Source of the DNA: UBA2128 sp964534955
GTDB lineage: Bacteria > Fidelibacterota > Marinisomatia > Marinisomatales > UBA2128
Direction of reading: 5' to 3'
NCBI GenBank assembly: GCA_964534955.1
Contig: CAZHRR010000001.1
Location: 1 to 64,000 of the forward strand
Length of the DNA stretch: 64,000 nt
Made by a program: the position numbers and the translations under genes. The notes under the pieces are model-generated. The model was not told the DNA's origin. It worked only from the letters and a program-made list of their open reading frames with translations, and made no database searches. Below, one piece after another: positions 33,223 to 43,367 of the stretch. The first letter of the stretch is position 1. Each line of letters begins with the position of its first letter.

Positions 33223-34476
33223 TTAATTTTCATTCAGCATAACACGCACTGAATCGAGACTGCCATCTATACCAGAATACGATTCGATGTCTAGAATTTC
33301 TGCAACCAGCGGGTAGATATGAATATTATCGAAGGTATCCATACCATACCCTTGTTTGAAGCTTAAACCACGGGCATAGAAAATAGCATGCATACTCATC
33401 TCTCGATTATCGTATCCGTGAGTACCCCAGACAGCATTGGGATTATCCTTCAGCATCCATAGATTTGATGCTTCGTCTCGGCTCGAGACAATGTACCATC
33501 CATCATCAGCCAGAAGCAGCAGATTTGGAATTCTTCGGTTGTTTTTATAGTGCCACCTTGCTGGGAACTCATCTTTCAGATAAATCTGCAGATGCGGATG
33601 CATCCCCTGAAGTTGAGTAGCAACTGATTCAAGGTTTGGTCCTCCTTCCACCTGTTCCACAAACGCAAAAGGGCCGCTCCCGGTTAGCTCTATATCCGAG
33701 GTATCAATATAGTCCTCAAGATAAATCAACCGGTCAGAAGTAACTTCAGACATCCCGTGATCGGAACAGACGATTAGATTTACTTTTCTGCCAATATCCA
33801 GTGTATCGAGAGCTGTCAGGATCATACCCAGTGTGGAATCCGCCTGCTGTACTACCCGGCGAGTTTCCGGAGCGTTGGGACCGTAGCCATGACCGGTCCA
33901 GTCAGGTTCGTGAAAGTAGAGAAGAATCAGGTGCGGCCGCTCCTCAGGGGGCATCTCGAGCCAAGTCACCATTTGCTTTACACGGTCGCTGAACGGGACA
34001 TCCTGATCGTAGTAGTAAAAATAACTTGGGAGCTTCCCACCGATGGGGGCTTCCGAACCAACCCAGTAATAAGACGCTGTTTTGACTCCTTGGTTTTCAG
34101 CCGTCACCCAAATGGGCTCGCCATCGTACCACTTGGCATCTTGCACGGCAGAGCGTTTTCCCAGGCTGTAGACTTCATCCCACACTGGATCCCGAAATCT
34201 GTTGGAAATGATCCCGTGATTTTCAGCATACATCCCCGTTGCTATGCCATAGTGGTTGGGAAATGTGTTAGATGGGAAAATCGGTTGTAGTGAGACCGCT
34301 TTCACACCTTCTCTCTCCAACCGGTCAAAGTTCGGTGTTTCGGCATTATCCGGGTAGTCATAACGAAAGCCGTCAAAAGAGACAAGAACCACATAAGAAT
34401 CATCTTGTGCAATTCCCCAAACAGTCAGGGAAGTCAGTAAGATTGCCATAAAGCGAAATCTATGTCGGTTGATCAT
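33223..34476 (-). CDS. Secreted ectonucleotide pyrophosphatase/phosphodiesterase (NPP)-like
   Basis: 417 aa with a signal peptide (FRFMAILLTSLTVWGIAQ). Alkaline-phosphatase superfamily metal and nucleophile residues are visible: Asp35 (VSFDGFRYDY), nucleophile Thr71 (FPSNTFPNHYG), then DWTGHGYG, CSDHGMSE and WGTHGYDN, which supply the remaining Asp/His ligands of the two zinc sites. NPP enzymes hydrolyse nucleotide or phospholipid phosphodiesters outside the cell, here probably to scavenge phosphorus. It overlaps the esterase/phytase-like gene by 4 bp (ATGA). Confidence 0.92.
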   Translation of the reverse strand: MINRHRFRFMAILLTSLTVWGIAQDDSYVVLVSFDGFRYDYPDNAETPNFDRLEREGVKAVSLQPIFPSNTFPNHYGIATGMYAENHGIISNRFRDPVWDEVYSLGKRSAVQDAKWYDGEPIWVTAENQGVKTASYYWVGSEAPIGGKLPSYFYYYDQDVPFSDRVKQMVTWLEMPPEERPHLILLYFHEPDWTGHGYGPNAPETRRVVQQADSTLGMILTALDTLDIGRKVNLIVCSDHGMSEVTSDRLIYLEDYIDTSDIELTGSGPFAFVEQVEGGPNLESVATQLQGMHPHLQIYLKDEFPARWHYKNNRRIPNLLLLADDGWYIVSSRDEASNLWMLKDNPNAVWGTHGYDNREMSMHAIFYARGLSFKQGYGMDTFDNIHIYPLVAEILDIESYSGIDGSLDSVRVMLNEN

Positions 34477-35483
34477 TGGTCTACCTCACGATTGCGCACA
34501 AAAGCTAATATTGTCCTAGGATACTTATCCGTAACCACCAGGAATCCTTCCTCACCAAACCTGACAATTCCCTCCCAGTTCCGCGACTCGTCTTCTGCCA
34601 GCTTAAGCTGAATCGGCGGCTGGTTTGTTAACCTAACCTTTCCGTTCACAACTTGAAATTCCACCAATCGTTCAACAGCTTCAGATTTCGAATGACTTTG
34701 ACCCTCACCAAAACGCTTAGCTAACGGATCTTCAGCAGGCGACATGGCTGTATCCCCCGGCCAAAAATAGTTTATTACCCAAAATCGCCCTTCGCTGTCA
34801 GTTTCAGTAGCATCTGTCAGCCGGTATTCCATATGTTCCATAGGAATGGACGACACCTCATCCAACGCAAGATCCGCAACCACAGCCCTAGGTTTCAGAT
34901 TGAGGCCAACACCATTGATTTCATGAAACGTAAGCAGGCGGTTTTGAGCCAATACCAACGATTCGTAGGTCATATTGCCCACTTCAGATTGTGGTTCTAC
35001 CTCCCGAAGACTTGCAGGATCAAGACGAATTCTACCTGTGCCAGGATCGACAGCTCCCTTTATCAGGTAACCCATCATCCCCGAGTCTGTACTTCCTTCT
35101 ATCGTCATAAAGACCTCATCACCCCTGAAGGCAATTGCTTCAAATCCCTCGTATCCAGGAATGCGCTGTGACAATCCGCTGTCGTCAAAAGGTATTACTT
35201 TCGGTATCAAATCAAGATAACTATTTTCGCTCACCGATTGTTCTATTTCAGTTCGGGTGAGATAATAAAGGCTGCCAAATTCACCATGCGGATATCGCTC
35301 CGGGTTCTCAGGCATAAGGACGAGCCGGTCACTGTCCCAGGCAAGTCCGGAAACTTCACTTTCACGGTCTGCCAAAGGACCAACCAAAGGTAGAATCTGG
35401 ACAGGAGCCTCAGTGACAGTACTGCAACTTACCAACAAAAATATATGCAGAATGGTGAGGGGATATCTTATTTTGAGAGTCAT
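34473..35483 (-). CDS. Lipoprotein of the esterase-like phytase family
   Basis: 336 aa from ATG 35483 (MTLKIRYPLTILHIFLLVSCS, lipobox Cys20). The longer frame to 35522 would hide that signal. SEVSGLAWDSDRLVLMPE, GYEGFEAIAFRGDEVFMTIE and NWEGIVRFGEEGFLVVTD (each 'G...a..f.gd.l....') are repeats of the propeller-like fold of PF13449 (esterase-like activity of phytase). Coupled to the NPP-like gene, the pair suggests extracellular organophosphate use. Confidence 0.8.
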   Translation of the reverse strand: MTLKIRYPLTILHIFLLVSCSTVTEAPVQILPLVGPLADRESEVSGLAWDSDRLVLMPENPERYPHGEFGSLYYLTRTEIEQSVSENSYLDLIPKVIPFDDSGLSQRIPGYEGFEAIAFRGDEVFMTIEGSTDSGMMGYLIKGAVDPGTGRIRLDPASLREVEPQSEVGNMTYESLVLAQNRLLTFHEINGVGLNLKPRAVVADLALDEVSSIPMEHMEYRLTDATETDSEGRFWVINYFWPGDTAMSPAEDPLAKRFGEGQSHSKSEAVERLVEFQVVNGKVRLTNQPPIQLKLAEDESRNWEGIVRFGEEGFLVVTDKYPRTILAFVRNREVDQ

Positions 35484-35621
35484 AACGACTGCAAATCTCA
35501 CAGAGATAGAGGACTTTTCCAATAAAGTTTTTTTACGTCAGCCTTGTTATTATGGAAACTTCAGATTTTGCATTTTTGAACAGATCTTGAAACAAAGGAA
35601 ACGAAATACTATATTGTATCT

Positions 35622-37133
35622 GTGAATTTAACCAAACGATCAGAATCTATAGTAATCTACTGTCTTCTATTTATGTCGCCTGCCATCTCCCAGTTCGAAA
35701 GTGGCGTAATCTGGGAAGAACCCATAAGAATAACAGAGTCTAGCCATCTAGGCGATTGGCATCCCCAAATAGCAGCAACAGGAGATACAGTTCATATTGT
35801 CTGGTATCGATATGACGAATCGCCACAGGTTGAACAGATTTACTACACGAGGTCTCTTGACGGGGGAGATACGTGGCAAGATATTACTTTATTATCGGAT
35901 ACTGCAGAATATGTGCGCTACATTCTTCCTAAAATAGCTGTCTCTGGAGATACGGTCTATGTTGTTTATGAAGGAAGACCACTAGTCTTTCACAACGTAC
36001 ACTACATACGAAGCACAGATGCCGGGGAGACCTGGGAAAACGACACAGTTTTAGCATACAACAATGGACTCCCTTCAATTTATGTTGATGGAAACAATTT
36101 GTTCATAGTTTACTACGATTACGGCTGGGTGGCGTGGATGGATCCAATTACCTACCTAATTAAGAGTTTTGACGGTGGTGAAACGTGGAGTAATCCAGAT
36201 ACGGTCATTGCTGACTGCACAATGGTATTTACAAATATAGTATCAAACAATGATGTAATATCATTATTAGGTAAACACCGCCCCTACACAAGTATTGAAA
36301 TCTACTATACTGAAAGCCACGATGGAGGAGAAACATGGTCTTTACCGTACATGATTTCGCACGATGATACAATAAGTTCTCAACGGCCAGTACTTGCAGT
36401 TGACTTTTCAGGAAAACGTCATACTCTTTGGTACGACTATAAATATTCGCCCTATCCTTATACTGGCGACCTGTTTTACAGAAAAAAGAACAACAATATG
36501 GAGTGGGAGGAGATTCTAACATTAACCGAACAACCTACTGCTAATTATCCTGCTGCGGATATAGAAGGGGAATATATAAATCTTGTATTTGATGATATGA
36601 GAAATACAGATATGGGGTTAGATGATTTTAATATTTATTACAAACAGAGTCGGGACTTAGGGATAAGCTGGAGTTATGATGAACTAGTAGTAGATTTTGA
36701 TTTTGTATCATTATTTCCAGACATTGCTATAGAAAAGGGTCATATCCATATAACTTGGTCACAAGATACTACGGATGACGTTTTTGCAATTTATTATATG
36801 AGAGGAAACTATGAACCGCTTAGAGTGGAGGAAGAAAATCACGATCATTATCCCAATGTGTTTCACCTTGCACAGAATTTTCCAAATCCTTTCAACGACA
36901 GGACAATAATAGGCTATAGAATTTATAAAGACGTTTTTGTTGAGTTAACAGTTTTTAATATTAATGGCAATGAAGTAAAAAGGTTGGTAAATCAACATAA
37001 GACCGCAGGTAGCCATACTGCTTATTGGGACGGTACAAATATAAATAATATTAAAGTAGGCAGCGGTATTTACCTCATTGAGTTGAAAACAGAGGGGTTT
37101 CGTGATCACAAAAAATGTGTTTATTTGAGATAA
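35622..37133 (+). CDS. Secreted sialidase-like beta-propeller protein with type IX-like sorting domain
   Basis: 503 aa from GTG 35622. A signal peptide (SIVIYCLLFMSPAISQ) is followed by at least five BNR/Asp-box units (SLDGGDTW, STDAGETW, SFDGGETW, SHDGGETW, SRDLGISW), one every ~50-70 residues. The C-terminal ~85 residues start NVFHLAQNFPNPFNDRTIIG and end in GIYLIELKTEGFRDHKK, i.e. the FlgD/Por-type sorting domain. No catalytic sialidase Arg triad (RIP box) can be recognised, so it may bind rather than cleave glycans. Confidence 0.85.
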   Translation: MNLTKRSESIVIYCLLFMSPAISQFESGVIWEEPIRITESSHLGDWHPQIAATGDTVHIVWYRYDESPQVEQIYYTRSLDGGDTWQDITLLSDTAEYVRYILPKIAVSGDTVYVVYEGRPLVFHNVHYIRSTDAGETWENDTVLAYNNGLPSIYVDGNNLFIVYYDYGWVAWMDPITYLIKSFDGGETWSNPDTVIADCTMVFTNIVSNNDVISLLGKHRPYTSIEIYYTESHDGGETWSLPYMISHDDTISSQRPVLAVDFSGKRHTLWYDYKYSPYPYTGDLFYRKKNNNMEWEEILTLTEQPTANYPAADIEGEYINLVFDDMRNTDMGLDDFNIYYKQSRDLGISWSYDELVVDFDFVSLFPDIAIEKGHIHITWSQDTTDDVFAIYYMRGNYEPLRVEEENHDHYPNVFHLAQNFPNPFNDRTIIGYRIYKDVFVELTVFNINGNEVKRLVNQHKTAGSHTAYWDGTNINNIKVGSGIYLIELKTEGFRDHKKCVYLR

Positions 37134-37152
37134 ATAGAAAGGGAGGTATGAT

Positions 37153-40100
37153 ATGAAAAAAAGTAGTATAACATTCACTGGAGTTATTCTCTATTTATTA
37201 TTGACAACCGGATATTCGCAATGGCAGCAATTAGGAGGACCGTGGGCCGGAAGAGCTGATGACATAGCAGTTGGTATACTCGATCAGCAGGAATTAATAT
37301 ATGTTGCTGATGAAGAATATCTTCCCTACAGATTTAAAGAAGGAGATAACCAGTGGACTCCATTAGAGCACGCAGATTCGTGGTATCCGTACTGCATTGC
37401 TACCGTACAAGATGGAGCAAATGAGGTTTTTATCGGGATGCCCCACGTGATCCCTTACCAAGGTGACCCATTAGGTATCTATTGGAGTCAGAATTTGGGC
37501 ATTGATTGGGATGACAGAAATGGCATAGGTGATAATATCATCCGTAACAAGGAGATTTCGACCATTTCCACGGATTCTAACAACCCTAATAGGATTTTTG
37601 CCGGCTGCTTCTACGATTTTGATACAGGAGATATGCTGTATCGTACACTTGATAAGGGATTAAATTGGACGAAGTTGACCATTTCAGAGTCACCTGCCTG
37701 GGCAATTTCATCTATTAATTTTCACCCACAGGATGCGAACGTGATATTTGCGACTGTCGGTCTTCGCTTCTTGACAGCAGAATTGGAGGACAGAATAGAG
37801 GAGCACCCAGAAGTGACTCCCGATGCATTGGGAGTCTACAGAAGTAGTAACGGTGGAGAAACGTGGACATTTGTTCTACAATTGCCAAATAACCTGGTTA
37901 TTAGTAATGTGGCTATAGATCCAGTCGATCCGCAGATTGTATATGTTGGATTTGAGAGTAGCATTTATAAAAGCGAAGTCGGCGGAGATGAGGGCACATG
38001 GACTCTATTAGAGAATTCCCCTGATTATGTTACCAATATTGCGATCGATCCTACTAATCATGCAATCATTTATGCTGCCAGTCAAAACGGTTTCTTTAAG
38101 TCCGAGGATTACGGATTGACATGGGTTGAGAAGGATTATGGTATGCTTGATAAGAAAATCGTTTCATTCAAAATGAGCTTGCAAAACCCATCAACACTAT
38201 ATGCCGGCACCCTAAGTTCTTTCTATATAAGCAATGATGGCGGAGATAGTTGGGAAGAATTCATGCTCGGTATGAAATTAGATAAAGTAGTAAGTATTGC
38301 TAATGTTGGTATTGACACAATCTTGACTGCCAGTACTGATGCGTGCCTTAGAAGCACTATAAATAGAGGAACTACCTGGAAGACACTTCGCCCCAATGCT
38401 AATTTGTCACACATATTCGATGTGGAGCAGTCATCATTCTACCACAACACAATGTATGCCGCTACAGAGAATATACTTTTGATGGGAATATTGTGGCGCA
38501 GTATTGATGGGGGCGAAAGTTGGGAGCAAATCCATGGTACAACTGGTTTATACGGAAATGCAACTCTATCGGTAAACCTCAGTAATTGTGAGCCTAACAC
38601 AGTCTACTTTGTGCATCCTTACTACCTCGAAGAAATGGAGACATATCAATTTAATAAAAGTTTAGACAGTGGAAACTCTTGGAGAGGAACAAACATCACT
38701 TCACATCCAAATGTATGGACTTTCACCTCAGATCCAGATAACTCTCAAGTTCTTTATATAGGAATAAACGATTTTGGTGGTTTTGGAGGAGAGTTTGGTG
38801 TCTATCATACATATGATGGGGGCAACACTTGGCAACCGATGGAATATGGTCTTGACCCAGGTGTTAATATCTTTGATCTGTGTGTTGTTCCAACTAACAC
38901 AAACATTTTGTATGCCGGTACAAATATTGGAATGTACCGATCCGATGATGGTGGTCTTAATTGGCACCACCTAAATTCTAGTCCAACCGATAATATTATA
39001 TCTGTCGTAGCAAATCCATATATTCCGAATATCATTTATGCCTGTACTTCCACAGATGTTTATCAAAGTATTGATGGGGGAATGTCCTGGTTTACAATAA
39101 ACGAAGGGATTCTAGGTAATTATATAAGAGAATTAAGAGTAACCCCATCAATACCTACTATTTTGTATGCTGCTACAGGAAATGGCCTATATTACTATCA
39201 AGATTCCCATTCATCTGAGATCACAAGTTTTGCCCGATTGTACGGCGATATCTCTATCCTTGACGATATAATAGTAGGGCCCTCTGGCACACTCGAAATC
39301 ACGCCTGGAACAAGAGTTTCATTTGAACCCAGCACTCAAATGATTGTACAAGGAATAATCGTGGCCGAAGGAACCAGCAACGATCATATAACTATAACAA
39401 GCTCTTCCACATTACCCTCTCCTGGAGATTGGGCAGGTATTACAATAAGCAACAGTATTGGTAGCAATCTTTACTACTGTGATATATCATTCGCTGAAAC
39501 TGCTATTCATCTTTTCATCTCATCTGCGAATATTGACAACTGCACAATCATAAATAACAAGAAGGGAATGTTGTTGGAACAGTGCAGACAGTTTGCTCTT
39601 GTAGATAATATCATTAGAACAAATGAATACTATGGTCTGTATCTTTTAGTCAGTTCAGATGGCACTCTAGAAAGAAATCAAATTTTTCATAACGGTACCT
39701 ATGCTACACCTGAGGCGCAGGTAAAAGGCGGAATCATACTCCACGCCAGTTCACCAACTTTGAGAAATAACACTATCAACTTTAATCTCCCTCACGGGCT
39801 GATAGCCATGAACGGTAGCCAACCGGTACTCAACCAAGGAGGTGCAGGCCGTAACCACATAGAGGCAAATGGTGAACCTTTCCAACTCCCGTGGCCCGGG
39901 ACCCCAGCAAATGCTGAGCTTAGACTCTTTGATAATTCCTTCCCGGCACTGGCAAGAGGGCATAACGATATTTTTGACGTGGAGGGCGGTTACCTTATAT
40001 ATGCTGATCAGCCCCAGCCCCGTCCCAAAGACATCAGCTACAACTACTGGAATGACGACGATAACAATCATCTTTCAGAGCGATTCTACCCAGTAGGTCT

Positions 40101-40998
40101 GTTCCGCTATCAACCCTATGACGAACAACCGAATACCGATGGTCAAAGTGGTGATGGCTGGAACAGCAGTCAGACCGCTTTTCAGCAGGGCTTGTCTCAA
40201 GAACAGTCAGGAGATTGGACAGCAGCTTTTGAAACCTATCAAACCCTAATCTCAACATTTCCTGACAGTATAGAAGCAGTGGAATCCCTCCCCCGTTTGT
40301 TCATCTGTACTGCCAAGTCCACAGGGGATTTTCAGGTTCTTCAAGGCTATTTTAATGGGCTGACGCAGGCTTACAGCGGCACTGATTTAGCTAAGCAAGC
40401 CAGTCAATACTCCATTCTGTGTCATTTCCCACCTCAGGAATACGGCCAAGCTATACAGAAATACGAGTTTATTCTGTCTGATCCTCCATCCCTTCAAGAT
40501 TCAGTTTATGCCATCATTAATATTGGACAAGCCTATTTTGCGGCTGAGACTGCCAGTGGCGGGCTAACCAGACAGGCGCCCCTTGGTATCATGCCTGAGT
40601 ATAGACCTGCTACCAGAGAAGAATACTATCAGAAAGTTAATGAACTAATGGGTGTCCTGTTCGATTCTCATCACCAGAGCTTATATGGTACTAAAATACC
40701 CACTGACTATGCGTTGATTCAGAACTTTCCAAATCCATTCAATCCTGCAACCACACTCCAGTATCACCTCCCGTTTATCAGCGACGTAAATCTGGTAATC
40801 TACAATGTACTGGGCCAAACCATCTGGCACCGACACCTCCAAAACCAAACTGTCGGCACACACAAGTTTACGTGGTCTGGTTTAAGTGACAACGGCAAAA
40901 GTCTCCCCTCGGGTGTGTACATTCTCCAGTTTGTCGCAAAGGATTCCGATCAAAACATGCGTTTCAGCGACACAACTAAGTTATTACTCCTACACTAG
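37153..40998 (+). CDS. Giant secreted YCF48/VPS10-type propeller, beta-helix and TPR protein with sorting domain
   Basis: 1281 aa, with a strong GGGAGGT site 6 bp before ATG 37153. Signal peptide to ~24 (YSQ). Residues ~30-690 hold >10 VPS10/YCF48-like repeats (SNGGETWTF, SEDYGLTW, SNDGGDSW, SIDGGESW, TYDGGNTW, SDDGGLNW, SIDGGMSW). ~700-960 is a right-handed beta-helix (CDISFAETAIHLFISSANID, LVDNIIRTNEYYGLYLL). ~1020-1180 is helical and TPR-like (SQEQSGDWTAAFETYQTLI). The end has YALIQNFPNPFNPATTLQYH and KSLPSGVYILQF, the sorting domain. Likely a surface adhesin or enzyme scaffold. It follows the preceding gene by 19 bp. Confidence 0.85.
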   Translation: MKKSSITFTGVILYLLLTTGYSQWQQLGGPWAGRADDIAVGILDQQELIYVADEEYLPYRFKEGDNQWTPLEHADSWYPYCIATVQDGANEVFIGMPHVIPYQGDPLGIYWSQNLGIDWDDRNGIGDNIIRNKEISTISTDSNNPNRIFAGCFYDFDTGDMLYRTLDKGLNWTKLTISESPAWAISSINFHPQDANVIFATVGLRFLTAELEDRIEEHPEVTPDALGVYRSSNGGETWTFVLQLPNNLVISNVAIDPVDPQIVYVGFESSIYKSEVGGDEGTWTLLENSPDYVTNIAIDPTNHAIIYAASQNGFFKSEDYGLTWVEKDYGMLDKKIVSFKMSLQNPSTLYAGTLSSFYISNDGGDSWEEFMLGMKLDKVVSIANVGIDTILTASTDACLRSTINRGTTWKTLRPNANLSHIFDVEQSSFYHNTMYAATENILLMGILWRSIDGGESWEQIHGTTGLYGNATLSVNLSNCEPNTVYFVHPYYLEEMETYQFNKSLDSGNSWRGTNITSHPNVWTFTSDPDNSQVLYIGINDFGGFGGEFGVYHTYDGGNTWQPMEYGLDPGVNIFDLCVVPTNTNILYAGTNIGMYRSDDGGLNWHHLNSSPTDNIISVVANPYIPNIIYACTSTDVYQSIDGGMSWFTINEGILGNYIRELRVTPSIPTILYAATGNGLYYYQDSHSSEITSFARLYGDISILDDIIVGPSGTLEITPGTRVSFEPSTQMIVQGIIVAEGTSNDHITITSSSTLPSPGDWAGITISNSIGSNLYYCDISFAETAIHLFISSANIDNCTIINNKKGMLLEQCRQFALVDNIIRTNEYYGLYLLVSSDGTLERNQIFHNGTYATPEAQVKGGIILHASSPTLRNNTINFNLPHGLIAMNGSQPVLNQGGAGRNHIEANGEPFQLPWPGTPANAELRLFDNSFPALARGHNDIFDVEGGYLIYADQPQPRPKDISYNYWNDDDNNHLSERFYPVGLFRYQPYDEQPNTDGQSGDGWNSSQTAFQQGLSQEQSGDWTAAFETYQTLISTFPDSIEAVESLPRLFICTAKSTGDFQVLQGYFNGLTQAYSGTDLAKQASQYSILCHFPPQEYGQAIQKYEFILSDPPSLQDSVYAIINIGQAYFAAETASGGLTRQAPLGIMPEYRPATREEYYQKVNELMGVLFDSHHQSLYGTKIPTDYALIQNFPNPFNPATTLQYHLPFISDVNLVIYNVLGQTIWHRHLQNQTVGTHKFTWSGLSDNGKSLPSGVYILQFVAKDSDQNMRFSDTTKLLLLH

Positions 40999-41107
40999 AA
41001 ACTCTTGCGGATGCTTTCTACTATTTTCAAACTCTCTAAGTCAAAAGAAATTTTCCACAAAATCTTTCCGAAAAATCTTTCCCTCAGCCCTTGATTGAGA
41101 ACGCTGT

Positions 41108-41869
41108 ATGTCCTACCTTTCGGAAAGAGGCAGACAATTGAAATGGAAGATCTTTTCGCTCTGGATACAACTGATTATACTTTTGGCGAGTGTAAATGCT
41201 GCCGGTCAATCAACCAAAGATGATACACTCTTCTACCAACTCCTGAGACAGGCCATGATTAAGGATCAGATTGTTGACAGAGGAGTAAGTGACGAAAGGG
41301 TTATCAAAGCGATGAACGATGTTCCGCGTCACTTATTTGTAAAGGAATCACTTCGAGACCTGGCTTACGCCGATGGACCCTTGCCAATTGGCTACAGCCA
41401 GACCATCAGCCAGCCATACATCGTAGCTTACATGACAGAAATCCTTCAGCCGGATGCCCATCACACCGTCCTGGAAGTAGGCACTGGCTCCGGCTATCAG
41501 GCGGCAATCTTATCCAAACTCGTTGATCATGTCTATTCTATCGAGATTATTCCGGGACTGGGGAAAGAAGCCACTGAACGGCTGGACAGGCTGGGATACG
41601 ACAATGTAACCGTCCGTATAGGCGATGGCTATAATGGATGGGAAGAACATGCTCCTTTCGACCGCATTATTGTTACTGCTGCACCAGAACAGATTCCCGA
41701 AAAGCTTGTTGAACAGCTGAAGCCCGGTGGGCGGATGGTTTTACCTGTAGGCGAACCCTTTTTTGGCCAGGATATGCTGGTAGTGAAAAAAGACAGAACT
41801 GGTCAAGTCACAACCCAGGAGACAATTCCCGTCCGCTTCGTTCCTATGATTCACGAACACAGGGAATAG
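41108..41869 (+). CDS. pcm: Exported protein-L-isoaspartate O-methyltransferase
   Basis: 253 aa. Residues ~13-33 (KIFSLWIQLIILLASVNAAG) form a signal peptide, unusual for this repair enzyme, which is normally cytoplasmic. The core is intact: VPRHLFVKESLRDLAYADGPLPIG (substrate), GYSQTISQPYIVAYMTE, SAM-binding VLEVGTGSGYQAAILS and FDRIIVTAAPEQIP. It repairs isomerised Asp residues with S-adenosylmethionine; periplasmic SAM supply is an unsolved question for such exported variants. Confidence 0.92.
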   Translation: MSYLSERGRQLKWKIFSLWIQLIILLASVNAAGQSTKDDTLFYQLLRQAMIKDQIVDRGVSDERVIKAMNDVPRHLFVKESLRDLAYADGPLPIGYSQTISQPYIVAYMTEILQPDAHHTVLEVGTGSGYQAAILSKLVDHVYSIEIIPGLGKEATERLDRLGYDNVTVRIGDGYNGWEEHAPFDRIIVTAAPEQIPEKLVEQLKPGGRMVLPVGEPFFGQDMLVVKKDRTGQVTTQETIPVRFVPMIHEHRE

Positions 41870-41906
41870 AAACTGCTGTCTATCCCAACTTAAACTTCTC
41901 TCCTCA

Positions 41907-42464
41907 CTACTCAATAGCTGCAAATCTTTGCCAGAAGTGCACCGCCTCCGCCCACTCATCCGATGAGTAATGAGCTTTGGTACCGCCCGGCTGTTCTAAC
42001 TGGTTCCGCATCATTGTAACAGGTCCCATTGGCAAATCATCCACCCCTTCCGGGACAGCATGAATGCTGATGATCTCCCATTCAGCATCGGTGGACTGTT
42101 CATCATTCTCCGCCAGCACATCGTACCGGTAGAGGATCAGTTCCACCTTCCCGGCCGGTAGAGCCTCTCCAGTAACAGCTCGAATTCTAATATACGGCTC
42201 TTCACCTTCCCTTCGGCTGACCACTTCAGCTTTGAGCTCAGTTGTCTCATCAATTCGCACGAACGGGCAGACGAAATGTTTTTCCAAAGAGTCATCCACA
42301 TCCACAATAATTACACCATCCCGGTAACCCTGCCGGAAATGATCTGCCGCTAACTGCTCAGAGGCATGATGAGCAATTTCCTCGAATGAGAGGTCTGGTG
42401 AATAGGTCTTACCTGAACCGGCAACCTGACGGCGAACGAAGTCGTTGACTGCTACCTTAATCAT
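41907..42464 (-). CDS. DUF3228 family protein
   Basis: 185 aa, start with a strong AAGGAGGTAAC site inside the end of the upstream gene. KVAVNDFVRRQVAGSGKTYSPDLS, YRDGVIIVDVDDSLEKHFVC and the acidic end (PMGPVTMMRNQLEQPGGTKAHYSSDEWAEAVHFW) follow the DUF3228 pattern. Its function is unknown to me; no signal peptide or membrane segment. It overlaps the DprA-like gene by 8 bp, so both are coexpressed. Confidence 0.8.
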   Translation of the reverse strand: MIKVAVNDFVRRQVAGSGKTYSPDLSFEEIAHHASEQLAADHFRQGYRDGVIIVDVDDSLEKHFVCPFVRIDETTELKAEVVSRREGEEPYIRIRAVTGEALPAGKVELILYRYDVLAENDEQSTDAEWEIISIHAVPEGVDDLPMGPVTMMRNQLEQPGGTKAHYSSDEWAEAVHFWQRFAAIE

Positions 42465-42990
42465 CTTTGTTACCTCCTTGATCTAATGCTGCAGCGCCTA
42501 ACTCGAATAGATTACGGTTGTACTTACTATCGAAAGTCATCACCTTTATCCCCATACTAACCCACCCCCTGCACAATTTTTCCATCTTACCATCCGGTTC
42601 AGCAAACGCAACAAAGATTAGGTCTGCCAGATCCCCTATGAACTGATTCCGCACTACAGCTCTATGTTCAGTCATTTTGGTGATTTTGTCTGGGAACTTG
42701 GACACAATCAACAATCTACCTGATGAGATATGTCTCTTCCATTCTTTAGGTATTCTTCGCCAAATCCCGCGGGCAGGGCTAATGATAACAGGTTGTGTTC
42801 CTTGCAGCAAAATACGCAGACACTCTTTCTCCATTGGCGAATGGAAACTACTGATCACCGATTTGTCTTCCTTTCTCCATTTTAAACTGAGATCATATGT
42901 TTTAAGGATCAGTTCACCGGGGCATTTGACTGAACAGAATAGAGCAACAGGCTTGGATTTCAGTAAATTGGTGTTCCCTAAAGTAAACAT
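42457..42990 (-). CDS. DprA/SLOG-like protein
   Basis: 177 aa. The line VALFCSVKCPGELILKTYDL, then SFHSPMEKECLRILLQGTQPVIISPARGIW and LADLIFVAFAEPDGKMEKLC fits the nucleotide/DNA-binding SLOG (Smf/DprA-like) fold ('GxHspmE..cl..ll.g..p.i..pArgi'). It lacks the rest of DprA (SAM/winged-helix domains), so it is a single-domain relative that could bind DNA or a signal nucleotide. Its ATG directly abuts the TGA of a decayed upstream frame. Confidence 0.75.
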   Translation of the reverse strand: MFTLGNTNLLKSKPVALFCSVKCPGELILKTYDLSLKWRKEDKSVISSFHSPMEKECLRILLQGTQPVIISPARGIWRRIPKEWKRHISSGRLLIVSKFPDKITKMTEHRAVVRNQFIGDLADLIFVAFAEPDGKMEKLCRGWVSMGIKVMTFDSKYNRNLFELGAAALDQGGNKDD

Positions 42991-43330
42991 TCAACCTTTG
43001 TCACTTATTACAGCCAACCCTCTTTGGGTGATTTTATACTTTTGTTTGCTACTTGTAGGTTTCTCTGGAATAGTCATTTCTATGAGATCTGAATCCAGTA
43101 AGGGTTTTAAATAATTATTACGAAAGCGGGTCATGTTGGTTTGTTCTGCAACTTCCATAAGATTTAATACATCTGTTTCTTTTTTAGCTGTTATCAGAAT
43201 TTTAGCTGCTATTTCACTTGGGACAGACTTGAGACTATTCTTTCAAAATCTTTCCCATAGATTTCCATTTCAACTTGGGCCTCCACTTGGGCCTCCACTT
43301 GGGCCAAAGTATGCTTTTTGAAGACGGCAA
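42991..43330 (-). pseudogene. Decayed C-terminal fragment of an AlbA_2/RecG-like ATP-binding regulator
   Basis: On the minus strand a readable frame ends at 42991: VPSEIAAKILITAKK..., LMEVAEQTNMTRFRNNYLKPLL and TIPEKPTSSKQKYKITQRGL, the helical winged C-terminus of AlbA_2-type ATP-binding/Fic-like regulators. Going upstream, this frame is broken by TGA stops (near 43250 and 43275) just after GPSGGPSGGPS; another frame reads AQVEAQVEAQVEMEIYG. No start or N-terminal domain is present. It is a remnant. Confidence 0.6.
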
Positions 43331-43367
43331 GAGACTTATTTTCTGTATTTACACCCAACCCACGGTA

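Noticed and set aside
43261..43312. Tandem CTTGGGCCTCCA units, possible CRISPR-like array
   Set aside because: Three 12-nt units with no spacers; they encode the GGPSGGPS or AQVEAQV linker of a decayed regulator.
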